Shown piece by piece: positions 8,883 to 18,569 of a DNA stretch of 64,000 nt; the stretch's first letter is position 1; each line of letters starts with the position of its first letter. The DNA is from Streptomyces sp. NRRL F-5135 (GTDB lineage Bacteria; Actinomycetota; Actinomycetes; Streptomycetales; Streptomycetaceae): assembly GCF_000719775.1 (NCBI RefSeq), contig NZ_JOHR01000019.1, forward strand, positions 116,836-180,835, read 5' to 3'. Below the pieces are notes generated by a model. It saw only the letters and a program-made list of their open reading frames with translations, searched no databases and was not told the DNA's origin. Position numbers and translations under genes: made by a program.

Positions 8883-9896
8883 TCACTCGTGGCCGTCGTA
8901 GCCGTGGCCGTCGGGGCCACGGCCGTCATAGCCGTCGTGGCCGTCCTGGACCTCATAGGCCGCGAGCGCCTCGACGGCCGCCAGCCGGGCGCTTTCCGCC
9001 AGTTCCGGCGGGGAGAGGATCCGTCCGTCCGCGCCGAGCCGCAGCGCGAGCCTGCGCAGCAGAGCCGGCGCGGAGGCGCGCAGTGTGATCCGGAGCCCGC
9101 CGTCGGGGAGTTCGACCGCGCTGTCGTGCGCGTAGTACTCGGCGACCCAGCGTCCGCCCGGCCCGACCTCCACCACCACCTCGGGGTCCTCCGCCGACGG
9201 CTGTACCAGCCCCTCCGACAGGTCCCTGAGCTCCAGCTCCGGCGGCGCGGCCGGCTCGTCGAGCAGCCGGATCGCCGCGACCCGGTCGAGCCGGAACGTA
9301 CGCCGGTCCTCGGAGAGCCGGCACCACGCCTCCATATAGGTGCGCCCCACGGCGAACAGCCGGATCGGGTCGACCTCGCGCTCCGTCAGCTCGTCACGCG
9401 CCGGCGAGTAGTAGCGCAGCCACAGCCGACGCCGCTCCGAGATGGCCCGGTCGACCTCCGCGAACACCCCGCCCTCGGCCTCGAAGGTCACCGAGAGGCG
9501 GGAGCTCGCCCCGGCGGCCTCCCCGGCCGCGTTCTCCAGCTTCGCGGTGGCGCGCAGCAGCGCCTGCCGGTCCCCCTCGCGCAGCCCCGGCAGGGTGGCG
9601 ACGGCGCGGGCCGCGACCAGCAGCGCCGTCGCCTCGTCGGCGGCGAGCCGCAGCGGCTCGGCGACGTCGTCCGGGTTGTGCCACCAGATGCGGTCGCCGT
9701 CGGTGTCGATGTCGAGCAGGTCACCGCCCCGGAAGCTGGTCCCGCACATGGGCAGGACGTCGAGGTCCGAGATCAGCTCGTCCTCGCTGATCCCGAAGGC
9801 GCGGGCCACATCGCTGACATGGGCGCCCGGCCGCTCCCGCAGGTACGTCACCAGCGAGAGCATCCGACGGGTCTGGTCGATCGCGTTGACTGCCAT
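8883..9896 (-). CDS. pafC: WYL-domain transcriptional regulator PafC
   Basis: Second half of the PafBC heterodimer, which in mycobacteria activates the RecA-independent DNA-damage response. The N-terminal winged helix (IDQTRRMLSLVTYLRERPGA, SDVARAFGISEDELISDL) is followed by the WYL domain (RRLWLRYYSPARDELTEREVDPIRLF, GRTYMEAWCRLSEDRRTFRLDRV) and a WCX extension. The C-terminus ends in a DGHDGYDG-type Gly/Asp/His repeat that looks disordered. It starts 19 bp after pafB, so the two are co-transcribed. Association with Pup-proteasome genes is long established, although the role is transcriptional rather than in pupylation. Confidence 0.92.
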   Translation of the reverse strand: MAVNAIDQTRRMLSLVTYLRERPGAHVSDVARAFGISEDELISDLDVLPMCGTSFRGGDLLDIDTDGDRIWWHNPDDVAEPLRLAADEATALLVAARAVATLPGLREGDRQALLRATAKLENAAGEAAGASSRLSVTFEAEGGVFAEVDRAISERRRLWLRYYSPARDELTEREVDPIRLFAVGRTYMEAWCRLSEDRRTFRLDRVAAIRLLDEPAAPPELELRDLSEGLVQPSAEDPEVVVEVGPGGRWVAEYYAHDSAVELPDGGLRITLRASAPALLRRLALRLGADGRILSPPELAESARLAAVEALAAYEVQDGHDGYDGRGPDGHGYDGHE

Positions 9897-9915
9897 GGTG
9901 TGTTACGAGCCCCCC

Positions 9916-10872
9916 TCAGCCCTTGGCCACGGCGCGCAGCCGCTCCACCACATCGGCCCGCAGGTCCGCGGGTTCCACTACGACCACGTCCGGGCCGAAC
10001 TCCACGAGCCAGGCGTCCAGGCCGTGGCCGTAGGGGATCTCCAGCTCGTCCCAGCCGTCGCCCAGCGCCCGCGACGAGAGCGCCTTGGCGCGCAGCGGGT
10101 AGCCGCAGCCGGAGCGCAGCTTGATCAGCGCGGAGCGGGTGGCGCTCTCCCCCGCCCAGCTCTCCACGGTCTCCCGTACCGTGACGACATCGGGTACGGG
10201 CGCGCTGAAGACCCCGGCACGGGAGCGGACCCTGCCGGTGATCCGGGAGAGCCTGAAGACGCGCTCGGCGCCCCGGTCCCGGTCCCACCCGGCGAGGTAC
10301 CAGTGGCCCCGCCAGCACTCCAGGGTCCAGGGCTCCACGTGGCGCTGCTCGGGCCGGGCGGCGTTGGCCTTGCGGTAGTCGAAGACGACGGGGCGCCGGT
10401 CGCGGCAGGCGAGCATCAGCGGTTCGAAAGCGGCCTCGTGGACGGGGATCCGCGGCTCGAGGGCGCTGTGGTGGACCTCGTACGCGTCCTCCGCCTCCGG
10501 CATCCCGGCGGCGCGCAGTTTCTGGAGGGCGCCGCTGGCGGCGCCGGCGAGCCGGGCCTGCTGCCAGACCTTGGCCGCCAGACCGAGGGCGGCGGCCTCC
10601 TCGGCGTCGAGCGTGATGGCGGGCAGCCGGTTGCTGTCGCGGCGGGCGAGGTACCCGGTCTCGCCGTCGAGGTTCTCCACCGTGTCGATGATCAGGCCGA
10701 GTTCGCGCAGGTCTTCCTTGTCCCGCTCGAACATACGGTTGAACGAGTCGTCGCCGCCGGCCTCCAGGTACGCCTCGATGGAGCCACGCAGCTCACGCTT
10801 GCTGAGGGGGCGCCGGGTGCCCAGTAGACACAGCGCAAGGTTCATCAGCCGCTCGGCCTTGGCAATCGCCAT
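9916..10872 (-). CDS. pafB: WYL-domain transcriptional regulator PafB
   Basis: First half of the PafBC DNA-damage activator, 318 residues. Winged helix at the N-terminus (KAERLMNLALCLLGTRRPLSKRELR), then a WYL core (RDRRPVVFDYRKANAA, RHVEPWTLECWRGHWYLAGWDRDRGAERVFRLSRI) and a WCX domain. The ATG at 10872 (MAIAKAERLMNLALCLL) is the natural start, although the frame is open 24 codons further upstream. It has 37% or less visible similarity to PafC by eye, consistent with an old paralogous pair. It precedes pafC with a 19-bp gap. Confidence 0.92.
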   Translation of the reverse strand: MAIAKAERLMNLALCLLGTRRPLSKRELRGSIEAYLEAGGDDSFNRMFERDKEDLRELGLIIDTVENLDGETGYLARRDSNRLPAITLDAEEAAALGLAAKVWQQARLAGAASGALQKLRAAGMPEAEDAYEVHHSALEPRIPVHEAAFEPLMLACRDRRPVVFDYRKANAARPEQRHVEPWTLECWRGHWYLAGWDRDRGAERVFRLSRITGRVRSRAGVFSAPVPDVVTVRETVESWAGESATRSALIKLRSGCGYPLRAKALSSRALGDGWDELEIPYGHGLDAWLVEFGPDVVVVEPADLRADVVERLRAVAKG

Positions 10873-11009
10873 CGACGCCCTACACCCCACTTGATCGTGC
10901 CGCACCCGCCCGCCTGACCGTACCGCCCCGGGGTGGCGCGGCAAAAGCCGAGCCCCTCGTACACCCGCCCGGTGCCGGCCCGCGTACGTACCCGGCGTCC
11001 GGACGGACT

Positions 11010-11041
11010 CGAGGGCCTCCGCCGGCCGGCGGAGGCCCTCG
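11010..11041. terminator. 32-bp perfect palindrome after the FKBP gene
   Basis: The two 16-bp halves at 11010-11025 and 11026-11041 are exactly complementary. It lies 17 bp beyond the FKBP stop codon and upstream of pafB, so it probably terminates the FKBP transcript. Confidence 0.75.
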
Positions 11042-11058
11042 GAGGTCCGACTGTCCGG

Positions 11059-11433
11059 TCAGACGGAGATCAGGTCACAGACGAAGATCAGCGTCTCGCC
11101 CGGCGCGATCCGGCCGCCACCCGCGCCGCGGTCGCCGTACGCGAGGTGCGCCGGGATGGTCAGCTGGCGCCGGCCGCCGACCTTCATCCCCTGCACGCCC
11201 CGGTCCCAGCCAGGGATGACCTGGCCGGCGCCCAGCTGGAACTGGAGCGGCGTGCCCCGGTTCCAGGACGCGTCGAACTCCTCGCCGGTGGAGAAGGAGA
11301 CGCCCACGTAGTGGACGGAGACGGTGTCGCCCGCCTTGGCCTCCGGGCCGGTGCCCTCGGTGATGTCCTTGATCTCCAGATCGGCCGGCGGTTCGCCGCC
11401 CGGGAAGTCGACCTCGGGCTTGTCGATGCTCAC
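11059..11433 (-). CDS. FKBP-type peptidyl-prolyl cis-trans isomerase
   Basis: Cytosolic single-domain FKBP of 124 residues that catalyses proline isomerisation. The FK506-binding core is intact: VSVHYVGVSFSTGEEFDASWNRGTPLQFQLGAGQVIPGWDRGVQGMKVGGRRQL shows the conserved Tyr, Phe, Asp, Val-Ile and Trp positions, followed by IPAHLAYGDRGA and a FVCDLISV end. The GTG start has AGAGGAGC upstream. It sits 43 bp from a lipoprotein FKBP gene, and both lie between pafA and pafB. A specific link to the proteasome is not demonstrated; general folding is the safe call. Confidence 0.93.
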   Translation of the reverse strand: MSIDKPEVDFPGGEPPADLEIKDITEGTGPEAKAGDTVSVHYVGVSFSTGEEFDASWNRGTPLQFQLGAGQVIPGWDRGVQGMKVGGRRQLTIPAHLAYGDRGAGGGRIAPGETLIFVCDLISV

Positions 11434-11476
11434 TGAACTGCTCCTCTAAATGATGAACGGGGCAACCGGGACAGTC

Positions 11477-12412
11477 TTACACCTTCGCAAGGATGTCCAC
11501 CGCGAACACCAGTGTGGAGTTCTTCGGAATGCCCTGCTGCTCCTGGTCGCCGAACGCCTGGTCGGGCGGGAGTACCAGGAGCACCCTGCTGCCCACCTTC
11601 TTGTCCACGACGCCGGCCTTGAGACCCTTCAGGGTCAGCTGCGGCAGCGGGAAGGTGGCCGTACGGCCCGTCTTGTACGTGCTGTCGAACTGCTTACGGT
11701 CGTTCCAGATGTACGCCGTGTAGTTGAGGACGACCGTGTCCGTCGCCTTGACCGGCTCGCCCGTGCCCTCCAGCACGTAGTTCGAGACCAGCTTCTTCGG
11801 CGGGTCGGTCTTCGGGATCGTCACCTCCGGCTCCTTGCCGTCGGTGTTCGTCCCGACCTTCGGCAGGGCGGCGTCGCTCTGCGGGACCTCGGTGCCCTTG
11901 GCGGACTTGGGGACCTGGGTCGACTTCAGGATGTCGACGACGAACACGAGCGTGGCGTTGGGCTTGATGTCACCCTGCCCCTGGGAACCGTAGCCGAGCT
12001 CCGGGGGGATGCCCAGCTCGACCCGGCTGCCGACCTTCTGGCCCTCCAGGCCCTGGTCCCAGCCCTTGATGACCATGCCGGCGCCGAGGGTCAGGTCGAA
12101 CGGCTGCTTGCGGTCGAAGCTGTTGTCGAACGGCTTGACGGAGTCCCAGCTCTGGCCCAGGTAGTTGACCTGGACGGCATCGCCGCTCTTGACCGTGGCG
12201 CCGTCGCCCTTCTTGAGGACGTCGACCGTCAGCTTCTTCGGCGGGTTCCCCTCCCCCTTGTCGAGGGTCGGTTTCTCACCGAACTTCTCGCCCGCGGTGA
12301 CGGCTGGGAGTCCGCTCTTGGACGAGGTGGATTCGGAGCCCTTCTCGTCACCGCAGGCCGCTGTCGACAGCAGCAGCAAGGGGACGACGATCAGGCCGGC
12401 AAGTCGGCGCAC
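11477..12412 (-). CDS. Tandem-FKBP lipoprotein, extracytoplasmic prolyl isomerase
   Basis: Membrane-anchored foldase of 311 residues. Signal peptide with lipobox STAAC (lipidated Cys20), then a first FKBP domain (VQVNYLGQSWDSVKPFDNSF, AGMVIKGWDQGLEGQKVGSRVELGIPPELGYG, FVVDIL) and a second, more divergent one (VVLNYTAYIWNDRKQFDSTY, LKAGVVDKKVGSRVLLVLPPDQAFG, FAVDIL). In the second domain the Trp of the active site is absent, so it may bind rather than catalyse. The GTG start has GAGGAAC upstream. It probably assists folding of exported proteins. Confidence 0.9.
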   Translation of the reverse strand: MRRLAGLIVVPLLLLSTAACGDEKGSESTSSKSGLPAVTAGEKFGEKPTLDKGEGNPPKKLTVDVLKKGDGATVKSGDAVQVNYLGQSWDSVKPFDNSFDRKQPFDLTLGAGMVIKGWDQGLEGQKVGSRVELGIPPELGYGSQGQGDIKPNATLVFVVDILKSTQVPKSAKGTEVPQSDAALPKVGTNTDGKEPEVTIPKTDPPKKLVSNYVLEGTGEPVKATDTVVLNYTAYIWNDRKQFDSTYKTGRTATFPLPQLTLKGLKAGVVDKKVGSRVLLVLPPDQAFGDQEQQGIPKNSTLVFAVDILAKV

Positions 12413-12467
12413 GTGTTCCTCAGATCTCAGACGGCACAGTAGTCGCCCGCCACTCTAGGGCGTGACG

Positions 12468-12497
12468 AGGGCCCCGTCCGCGATACGACGGGGCCCT
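12468..12497. terminator. 11-bp GC hairpin between pafA and the FKBP lipoprotein gene
   Basis: Perfect arms AGGGCCCCGTC (12468-12478) and GACGGGGCCCT (12487-12497) with an 8-nt loop. It follows pafA and precedes the lipoprotein start, a likely terminator. Confidence 0.65.
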
Positions 12498-12573
12498 GGC
12501 CGCATTCCACCACTGCGTGTCACGTTCCGGCCGGGAGGACGGTGTCCCGTGCCGGCTCGCCGGCCGCTCATTC

Positions 12574-12593
12574 ACGGGCCGCGCGCGGCCCGT
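12574..12593. repeat. 20-bp perfect palindrome downstream of pafA
   Basis: A loop-less 20-bp palindrome (halves 12574-12583 and 12584-12593) 48 bp beyond the pafA stop. Together with the hairpin at 12468 it makes a double terminator or RNA-stabilising structure for the pafA transcript. Confidence 0.5.
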
Positions 12594-12640
12594 TCACTGC
12601 CCGTGCGCCGCCCGTCCACCGGATCCACCGCTTCACCGGC

Positions 12641-14002
12641 TCACATACCGGCGATCAGTTTTTCCACCCGGTCGTCCACCGAACGGAACGGGTCCTTGCA
12701 GAGCACCGTGCGCTGTGCCTGGTCATTGAGTTTGAGGTGCACCCAGTCGACGGTGAAGTCCCGCCGCTGTTCCTGGGCGCGGCGGATGAAATCGCCGCGC
12801 AGCCGCGCCCGCGTGGTCTGCGGGGGAACCGACTTCCCCTCGAAGATCTTCAGGTCATTGCAGATGCGGGTGGCCTGCCCCTTTTTCTCCAGCAGGTAAT
12901 ACAGGCCGCGGCGACGGTGGATGTCGTGGTAGGCGAGGTCTATCTGCGCGACCCTCGGATGCGACATGGTCATGTTGTGCTTGGCCCGGTACCGCTCGAT
13001 GAGCTGGTATTTCATCACCCAGTCGATCTCGGTGGCGATACGGTCGAGATCCTCCTGCTCGATCGCCTCGAGCGTGCGGCCCCACAGCTCCAGGACCTTC
13101 TCGACGGTGCCGGTGCGGATGCCCCGGCGCTCGACGAAGTCCACCGCCTTCTCGTAGTACTCCCGCTGGACCTCCAGGGCGGAGGCCTCCCGGCCGCTCG
13201 CCAGGCGTACCTTGCGCCGCCCCGTCAGGTCATGGCTGACCTCGCGGATGGCGCGGATCGGATTCTCCAGCGTGAGGTCGCGCATGACCGTGCCGGCCTC
13301 GATCATCCGGAGCACGAGATCCGTGGCGCCGACCTTGAGCAGCATGGTCGTCTCGGACATGTTCGAGTCGCCGACGATGACGTGCAGGCGGCGGTAGCGC
13401 TCCGCGTCGGCGTGCGGTTCGTCGCGGGTGTTGATGATCGGCCGTGAGCGGGTGGTGGCGGAGCTGACACCCTCCCAGATGTGCTCGGCTCGCTGGCTGA
13501 CGCAGTAGACGGCACCGCGCGGGGTCTGGAGCACCTTGCCGGCGCCGCAGAGCAGCTGTCGCGTGACGAGGAAGGGGATCAGGATGTCCGCCAGCCGCGA
13601 GAACTCGCCGTGCCGGGCCACCAGATAGTTCTCGTGGCAGCCGTAGGAGTTTCCCGCCGAGTCGGTGTTGTTCTTGAAGAGATAGACGTCGCCCGCGATT
13701 CCCTCCTCGTGCAGGCGGCGCTCTGCGTCGACGAGCAAGCCCTCGAGAATGCGCTCGCCGGCCTTGTCGTGGGTGACCAGCTCGGTCACGTTGTCACATT
13801 CGGGGGTCGCGTATTCCGGATGTGAGCCCACGTCGAGGTACAGACGGGCGCCGTTCCGCAGGAAGACATTGCTGCTGCGGCCCCATGAGACGACACGGCG
13901 GAAGAGGTAGCGCGCCACTTCGTCAGGTGACAGTCGGCGCTGTCCCCTGAACGTGCACGTGACGCCGTACTCGTTCTCCAGCCCGAAAATGCGGCGGTCC
14001 AT
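12641..14002 (-). CDS. pafA: Pup--protein ligase PafA
   Basis: Glutamine-synthetase-like ligase of 453 residues that joins the C-terminal glutamate of Pup to substrate lysines using ATP. The N-terminal nucleotide- and metal-binding motif GLENEYG (Glu9, Glu11) and the catalytic-loop segment [15 protein letters not shown] (Asp57) are present. [49 protein letters not shown] and the C-terminal small domain follow in the usual order. Length is normal for the family. It starts 9 bp after the MFS gene stop and may be read through from it. Dop, encoded about 5 kb away, is its homologue. Confidence 0.96.
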   Translation of the reverse strand: MDRRIFGLENEYGVTCTFRGQRRLSPDEVARYLFRRVVSWGRSSNVFLRNGARLYLDVGSHPEYATPECDNVTELVTHDKAGERILEGLLVDAERRLHEEGIAGDVYLFKNNTDSAGNSYGCHENYLVARHGEFSRLADILIPFLVTRQLLCGAGKVLQTPRGAVYCVSQRAEHIWEGVSSATTRSRPIINTRDEPHADAERYRRLHVIVGDSNMSETTMLLKVGATDLVLRMIEAGTVMRDLTLENPIRAIREVSHDLTGRRKVRLASGREASALEVQREYYEKAVDFVERRGIRTGTVEKVLELWGRTLEAIEQEDLDRIATEIDWVMKYQLIERYRAKHNMTMSHPRVAQIDLAYHDIHRRRGLYYLLEKKGQATRICNDLKIFEGKSVPPQTTRARLRGDFIRRAQEQRRDFTVDWVHLKLNDQAQRTVLCKDPFRSVDDRVEKLIAGM

Positions 14003-14011
14003 GTCTGAACA

Positions 14012-15280
14012 TTACGCCTGATGGCCTGAGCTGAAACCGGGTTCGGCCGCCCCGCTTCGATCATTTTCCGTTCCGGGCGGCACGTCCGCGGGATGCTCGG
14101 GAGCACCGAGAACCCCCTGTGTCACCAGCAGCACCAACGACGCGGCCACTCCCCCGGCCCCGGCCACGGCGAAACTCGCGGCCGTGCCGCCGAGCTCTAC
14201 GGCGGGGCCCGCCACGCCCGTTCCCAGGGCCGCGCCCACACCGAAGGTCGTCACGAGCCAGGAGAACGCCTCGGTGACGGTGCCTCGGGGCGCGTGCCGG
14301 TCCACGACGACGAAGGCGCAGGCGAGCGCGGGCGCCAGGAAGAGTCCGGCGAGGGCGGCCAGAGCGGTCATGGCGACGACACCCGGGGTGAGCGTCAGCG
14401 GCAGGTAGCACAGGGCGAGCAGGGCGACGATGACACGCAGCCGGCGCTCGGGGGCGTCCGACCACTGCCGGGCCCCGTAGACCGCGCCGCCCACCAGCGC
14501 GCCCAGCCCGAGCGCCGCCATCAGCCAGCCGTAGACGGACTCCCGGCCGTGGTCGTCGGCGTACGCGACCCCGGCGACCGTGATCGAGCCGAGGGCCAGC
14601 CCGACGAAGAGGAACGCGGCCAGCAGGGCGAGCAGCCCCGGTGAGCGCAGCGCGCCCAGCCAGTGCGCCTCGCGGGGCGCGGAGCGCCAGGCGCGCGACG
14701 GACGGGACACGACGACGGAGAGCGCGCCGAGCACGCCGAGCGCGTTGACGACGAGCAGGGCGGCGGCCGGGGACTGGACCGCGACCAGCAGGGTGACCAG
14801 CAGCGGCCCGAGTGTGAACATCACCTCCTGGGCCACGGCGTCCAGCGCGTACGCGCGGTGCACCCGGTCCTCGCCGCCGAGGACGCTCGGCCACAGCGCC
14901 CGCAGCCCGCCCTCCAGCGGGGGCGTGAACAGCCCCGCCACGGCCACGGCGGCGTAGGCGAGCGGCAGGACGTCCGTACCGGAAACGGTGAGCAGGACCA
15001 TGCCGAGCGCGGAGACCACGGCCGCCGGGAGCTGCACCCGGGGCTGGCCGAAGAGGTCGACGGCGCGGCCGAGCAGGGGCTGGCCGACCGCCGTGGCGAT
15101 GCCGTACACGGCCGCCAGCGCGCCCGCGAGGGTGTAACTGCCGCCTTCGGCGCGCGTGAACATCACGATCGCGATGTGACCCGTGGCGTTGGGCAGCCTC
15201 CCCACGAGTGTGCCGACGAGCAGCCGCACGGCGTGCGGCGCCTTGAGGATGTCCCCGTAACCGGTCGCTCCCGCGGCCAT
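14012..15280 (-). CDS. MFS transporter of unknown substrate
   Basis: Major facilitator of 422 residues with about twelve hydrophobic segments. The loop between helices 2 and 3 reads VGQPLLGRAVDLFGQPR, the usual motif A region. The C-terminus is a short polar tail. The ATG at 15280 (MAAGATGYGDILKAP) has GAAGAGGGGG upstream. It is divergent from a LacI-type regulator with a palindromic spacer between them and is followed closely by pafA. The context suggests control by that regulator. Substrate cannot be inferred; LacI neighbours often point to sugars, but this MFS subtype resembles drug-efflux-like carriers. Confidence 0.88.
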   Translation of the reverse strand: MAAGATGYGDILKAPHAVRLLVGTLVGRLPNATGHIAIVMFTRAEGGSYTLAGALAAVYGIATAVGQPLLGRAVDLFGQPRVQLPAAVVSALGMVLLTVSGTDVLPLAYAAVAVAGLFTPPLEGGLRALWPSVLGGEDRVHRAYALDAVAQEVMFTLGPLLVTLLVAVQSPAAALLVVNALGVLGALSVVVSRPSRAWRSAPREAHWLGALRSPGLLALLAAFLFVGLALGSITVAGVAYADDHGRESVYGWLMAALGLGALVGGAVYGARQWSDAPERRLRVIVALLALCYLPLTLTPGVVAMTALAALAGLFLAPALACAFVVVDRHAPRGTVTEAFSWLVTTFGVGAALGTGVAGPAVELGGTAASFAVAGAGGVAASLVLLVTQGVLGAPEHPADVPPGTENDRSGAAEPGFSSGHQA

Positions 15281-15336
15281 GTCCCGCCCCCTCTTCACGT
15301 GTTCTCCGGCCGTGCCGTGGTCCCCGGCCCTCACGT

Positions 15337-15348
15337 GTTACGTATAAC
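15337..15348. promoter_or_regulatory. Candidate LacI operator between MFS and lacI-type genes
   Basis: Imperfect palindrome GTTACGTATAAC in the 159-bp divergent spacer, with a related CATACGTACC at 15358. LacI proteins bind palindromes with a central CG pair, which this one only partly satisfies. Assignment is by position. Confidence 0.35.
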
Positions 15349-15439
15349 GTCCAGGGTCATACGTACCATGTGCGCAGTCCGCGGGTCCACCATGACGCCG
15401 CGGCGCACGAGTTCGACCGACACGACGGAGTACGGCGCG

Positions 15440-16474
15440 ATGACGGAGCGGCCCGCCAGGCCCACCAGCAGGGACGTGGCCAGGACCGCGGGCGTGTCCC
15501 AGGCCACGGTCTCCCTCGTGCTCGGCGACAAGTGGCGGGGCCGCGTCTCGGAGCGGACCGCGGCCCTGGTGCGGGAGGCCGCGCGGACGCTCGGCTACCG
15601 GCCGAACCTGGCCGCCCGCAATCTGCGGCTGGGCCGGACCAGGACCGTTCTGCTGGTCGTGCCCGCGCTCACCAACGAGTTCTTCGCCCGCGTCTACACG
15701 GGCGCGGCCGGGGTGGCCGCCGAGCACGGGGTCGGTGTGCTCCTCTACCCCTCCCCGGCCGGAACGGGCCCGGCCAGCGACCCCTTCGCCTCGGCCCGGC
15801 ACGCGCTGGACGGGGTGATCGCGTCCTCGATGGCGGCCGAAGCGCTCGACGCGTTCCGGGGTGCCGACGGCGCGGATCTGCCCCTGGTGATGCTCGACAG
15901 CGATCCGGCGGCGCCGGGACCCGCCGCACGGGTGAATGTGGACATCGAGGACGGTATGCGCCAGGTGACGCGGCACCTGCTGGACCTCGGCCACCGGAGG
16001 ATGGTCCATCTCGCGTCGGCCGTCCCCTCCTGGACCTTCGACGTACGGGCGCGGGCGATCGCCGAGGTCGTACGGACCGCTCCGGACACGACCGTGACGA
16101 CGGTGTCCGCGCCGCTGGAAGTGGAGGCCGGCCGGGCCGCAGCCGAACGCGCCCTGACCGGTCCCGGCCCCCGGCCCACCGCGCTGATCTGCGACGGCGA
16201 CGTCCTGGCCGCGGGCGCCTGCAAGGCGGTGCGCGGACTCGGCCTGCGGGTGCCGCGGGACGTTTCCGTCACCGGCTTCGACGACCTGGCGCTGGCGCGG
16301 GCGGTGGAACCGGAGTTGACGACGGTCGGCCTGCCGGCCGAGCGGGTGGGCGAGCGCGGCATGACCGCCCTGCTGACGGTCCTGGACGGCCGGATCCCGC
16401 CCCCGGGCGCCCCCCTCCCGGTCACGCTGGTCCTCCGGGCCTCCACGGCGCCCCCGCCGCCGGAGGACGACTGA
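15440..16474 (+). CDS. LacI-family transcriptional regulator
   Basis: Repressor of 344 residues. The N-terminal helix-turn-helix (TSRDVARTAGVSQATVSLVLGD), hinge helix (LGYRPNLAARNLRLG) and periplasmic-binding-protein-like core (RTVLLVVPALTNEFFARVYTGAAG, DGVIASSM, LLDLGHRRMVHLA, PRDVSVTGFDDLALARAVEPELTTVGLP) are all recognisable. The ATG at 15440 follows GGAG; an upstream in-frame ATG at 15392 is less likely. It is divergent from the MFS gene, its probable target, and convergent with prcA across a strong terminator. Effector unknown. Confidence 0.92.
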   Translation: MTERPARPTSRDVARTAGVSQATVSLVLGDKWRGRVSERTAALVREAARTLGYRPNLAARNLRLGRTRTVLLVVPALTNEFFARVYTGAAGVAAEHGVGVLLYPSPAGTGPASDPFASARHALDGVIASSMAAEALDAFRGADGADLPLVMLDSDPAAPGPAARVNVDIEDGMRQVTRHLLDLGHRRMVHLASAVPSWTFDVRARAIAEVVRTAPDTTVTTVSAPLEVEAGRAAAERALTGPGPRPTALICDGDVLAAGACKAVRGLGLRVPRDVSVTGFDDLALARAVEPELTTVGLPAERVGERGMTALLTVLDGRIPPPGAPLPVTLVLRASTAPPPPEDD

Positions 16475-16480
16475 CACGGG

Positions 16481-16516
16481 CGCGCCCCGGGCCGTGCGTC
16501 GACGGCCCGGGGCGCG
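16481..16516. terminator. Bidirectional terminator between the lacI-type gene and prcA
   Basis: Perfect 15-bp stem (16481-16495 with 16502-16516) and a 6-nt loop in the 69-bp gap between two convergent genes. Confidence 0.85.
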
Positions 16517-16543
16517 GTCGCCGCCCTGAAGGGGCGGCTCCCG

Positions 16544-17308
16544 CTACTTCTCGGAGTCGTCCGGCTCCTCCTCGTCGGAAGGGGCGTCCGTCGGGGTCGA
16601 GGCCGCCCCGTCCGCCTCGAGCAGCCGGGCCAGCTGCCGGCCGACGATGCGCTTGAACTTGCGCTGCTGTGGCCGCGTCCGGTCCAGGATCGCGACCTCC
16701 AGGCGCTCGGCGGGGATTTCCCGCTCGCCGCCGTTGGTGTCCCGGGACAGGGCCTGGACGGCCAGCTTCAACGCCTCCGCCAGCGACATGCCGTCGCGGT
16801 GCCGCTGGTCGAGGAAGGTGCTGATCTGCTCCGCGTTGCCCCCGACCGCGACCGAGCCGTGCTCGTCCACGATGGAGCCGTCGTGCGGCAGCCGGTAGAT
16901 CTGGTCGCCGTCGGGCGTGGCCCCGACCTCGGCGACGACCAGCTCCACCTCGTACGGCTTCTCGCCGGCGCTGGAGAAGATCGTGCCCAGAGTCTGGGCG
17001 TAGACGTTGGCCAGCCCCCGGGCCGTGACGTCGTCCCGGTCGTAGGTGTATCCGCGCAGGTCGGCGTAGCGGACGCCGCCGATGCGCAGGTTCTCGTACT
17101 CGTTGTACTTCCCGGCGGCCGCGAAGCCGATCCGGTCGTAGATCTCGCTGAACTTGTGCAGGGCGCGGGACGGGTTCTCGCCGACGAACACGATGCCGTC
17201 GGCGTACTGGAGCACGACCAGGCTCCGGCCACGGGCGATGCCCTTGCGGGCGTACTCCGCCCGGTCGGCCATGGCCTGCTGGGGTGAGACATAGAACGGC
17301 GTCGACAC
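16544..17308 (-). CDS. prcA: Proteasome subunit alpha
   Basis: Structural alpha subunit of the 20S proteasome, 254 residues. It forms the outer gating rings that ARC docks onto. The N-terminal [29 protein letters not shown] is the actinobacterial alpha signature, followed by the Ntn-hydrolase fold ([44 protein letters not shown]). There is no N-terminal Thr nucleophile, as expected. The C-terminus is a long acidic tail ([14 protein letters not shown]). GTG start with a GGGACGGA upstream. It lies 52 bp downstream of prcB. Confidence 0.96.
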   Translation of the reverse strand: MSTPFYVSPQQAMADRAEYARKGIARGRSLVVLQYADGIVFVGENPSRALHKFSEIYDRIGFAAAGKYNEYENLRIGGVRYADLRGYTYDRDDVTARGLANVYAQTLGTIFSSAGEKPYEVELVVAEVGATPDGDQIYRLPHDGSIVDEHGSVAVGGNAEQISTFLDQRHRDGMSLAEALKLAVQALSRDTNGGEREIPAERLEVAILDRTRPQQRKFKRIVGRQLARLLEADGAASTPTDAPSDEEEPDDSEK

Positions 17309-17360
17309 CGGCTATCCGTCCCTTTCTGTCAGTGGCATCGGTATACGGGAAAGGACGGCG

Positions 17361-18206
17361 TCACAGCAGCGCGGCGCGTGGGCCGTCGGGCTGCTCCAGG
17401 CGGCGCTCCAGGATCGAGCGGGCGATCCCGGCGGACTCGTCGTCGCCCAGCTTCCGGAACCCCTCGTCGGTGATCACGGTGACGATCGGGTAGATCTGGC
17501 GGGCCACGTCCGGGCCGCCCGTCGCCGAGTCGTCGTCCGCCGCGTCGTAGAGCGCCTGCACGACCAGGGTGATGGCCTGCTCCTCGGACAGGTCCTCACG
17601 GAAGAGCTTCTTCATCGCTCCCCGGGCGAAGATCGATCCCGAGCCGGTGGACGCGAAGCCCTGCTCCTCGGAACGGCCGCCCGTCACGTCGTACGAGAAG
17701 ATGCGGCCCTTCTGCCGGTCCACGTCCCAGCCCGCGAAGAGCGGGACGACCGCCAGGCCCTGCATGGCCATGGCCAGATTGCTGCGGATCATCGTGGAGA
17801 GCCGGTTGGCCTTGCCCTCCAGGGAGAGCTGCACCCCTTCGACCTTCTCGAAGTGCTCCAGCTCCAGCTGGAAGAGCTTGACCATCTCCACGGCGAGCCC
17901 GGCGGTGCCCGCGATACCCACGGCCGAGTACTCGTCGGCCGGGAAGACCTTCTCGATGTCGCGCTGCGCGATCATGTTCCCCATCGTGGCCCGCCGGTCA
18001 CCGGCCAGCACCACTCCGCCGGGGAACGAGGCCGCGACGATCGTCGTCCCGTGCGGCGCCTCGATGGCGCCCTGCACGGGCGGCAGGGTGCGCTTCCCGG
18101 GCAGCAGCTCCGGCGAGTGGTCGGACAGGAAGTCCATGAACGAGGACGAGCCGGGCGTCAGGAAGGCTGCCGGCAGACGCCCGGTGCTACGAGGATTGGC
18201 TTCCAC
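17361..18206 (-). CDS. prcB: Proteasome subunit beta
   Basis: Catalytic beta subunit of the 20S proteasome, 281 residues. A 53-residue propeptide precedes the cleavage site [10 protein letters not shown], exposing Thr54 as the N-terminal nucleophile. The sequence then gives [31 protein letters not shown], with the conserved Asp and Lys of the active site, and [18 protein letters not shown] start. It lies between pup and prcA on one strand with 52 bp to prcA. The gap from pup is 144 bp with no intervening gene. Confidence 0.96.
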   Translation of the reverse strand: MEANPRSTGRLPAAFLTPGSSSFMDFLSDHSPELLPGKRTLPPVQGAIEAPHGTTIVAASFPGGVVLAGDRRATMGNMIAQRDIEKVFPADEYSAVGIAGTAGLAVEMVKLFQLELEHFEKVEGVQLSLEGKANRLSTMIRSNLAMAMQGLAVVPLFAGWDVDRQKGRIFSYDVTGGRSEEQGFASTGSGSIFARGAMKKLFREDLSEEQAITLVVQALYDAADDDSATGGPDVARQIYPIVTVITDEGFRKLGDDESAGIARSILERRLEQPDGPRAALL

Positions 18207-18350
18207 ACGTTTCCTTCCGGTGGGCGGCGGCCCGCCCCTGGGGCCGGGCCGATTTCACGAAACTGTGCACGGACCTTACCCGCGCCGTCGCGCGTCATCC
18301 GCCCCGGTCCCCCGGGCTTTCGCCGGGCGGACCGGGGCGGACGACCATCG

Positions 18351-18569
18351 CTACTGGCCGCCCTTTTGGACGAAGGACCTCACGAAGTCCTCGGCGTTCT
18401 CCTCGAGCACGTCGTCGATCTCGTCCAGGACGGAGTCCACGTCGTCCGACAGCTTCTCCTGGCGCTCCTTGAGGTCCTCGGACGCCTGCGCCTCCTGCGC
18501 CTGCTCCTCGGTCTCCTCGGTGGAACGCGTCGCCTTCTGCTGTCCGCCGCCGGTGTCCTTGGTCGCCAT
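18351..18569 (-). CDS. pup: Prokaryotic ubiquitin-like protein Pup
   Basis: Small disordered modifier of 72 residues that is conjugated to lysines to mark proteins for the proteasome. Very acidic middle with a helical ARC-binding segment (SDDVDSVLDEIDDVLEENAEDFVRSFV) and the C-terminal end QKGGQ. The final residue is Gln, so the precursor must be deamidated by Dop before ligation by PafA. The ATG at 18569 (MATKDTGGGQQK) follows GGTGAGGG. The order dop-pup-prcB-prcA is standard. Confidence 0.97.
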   Translation of the reverse strand: MATKDTGGGQQKATRSTEETEEQAQEAQASEDLKERQEKLSDDVDSVLDEIDDVLEENAEDFVRSFVQKGGQ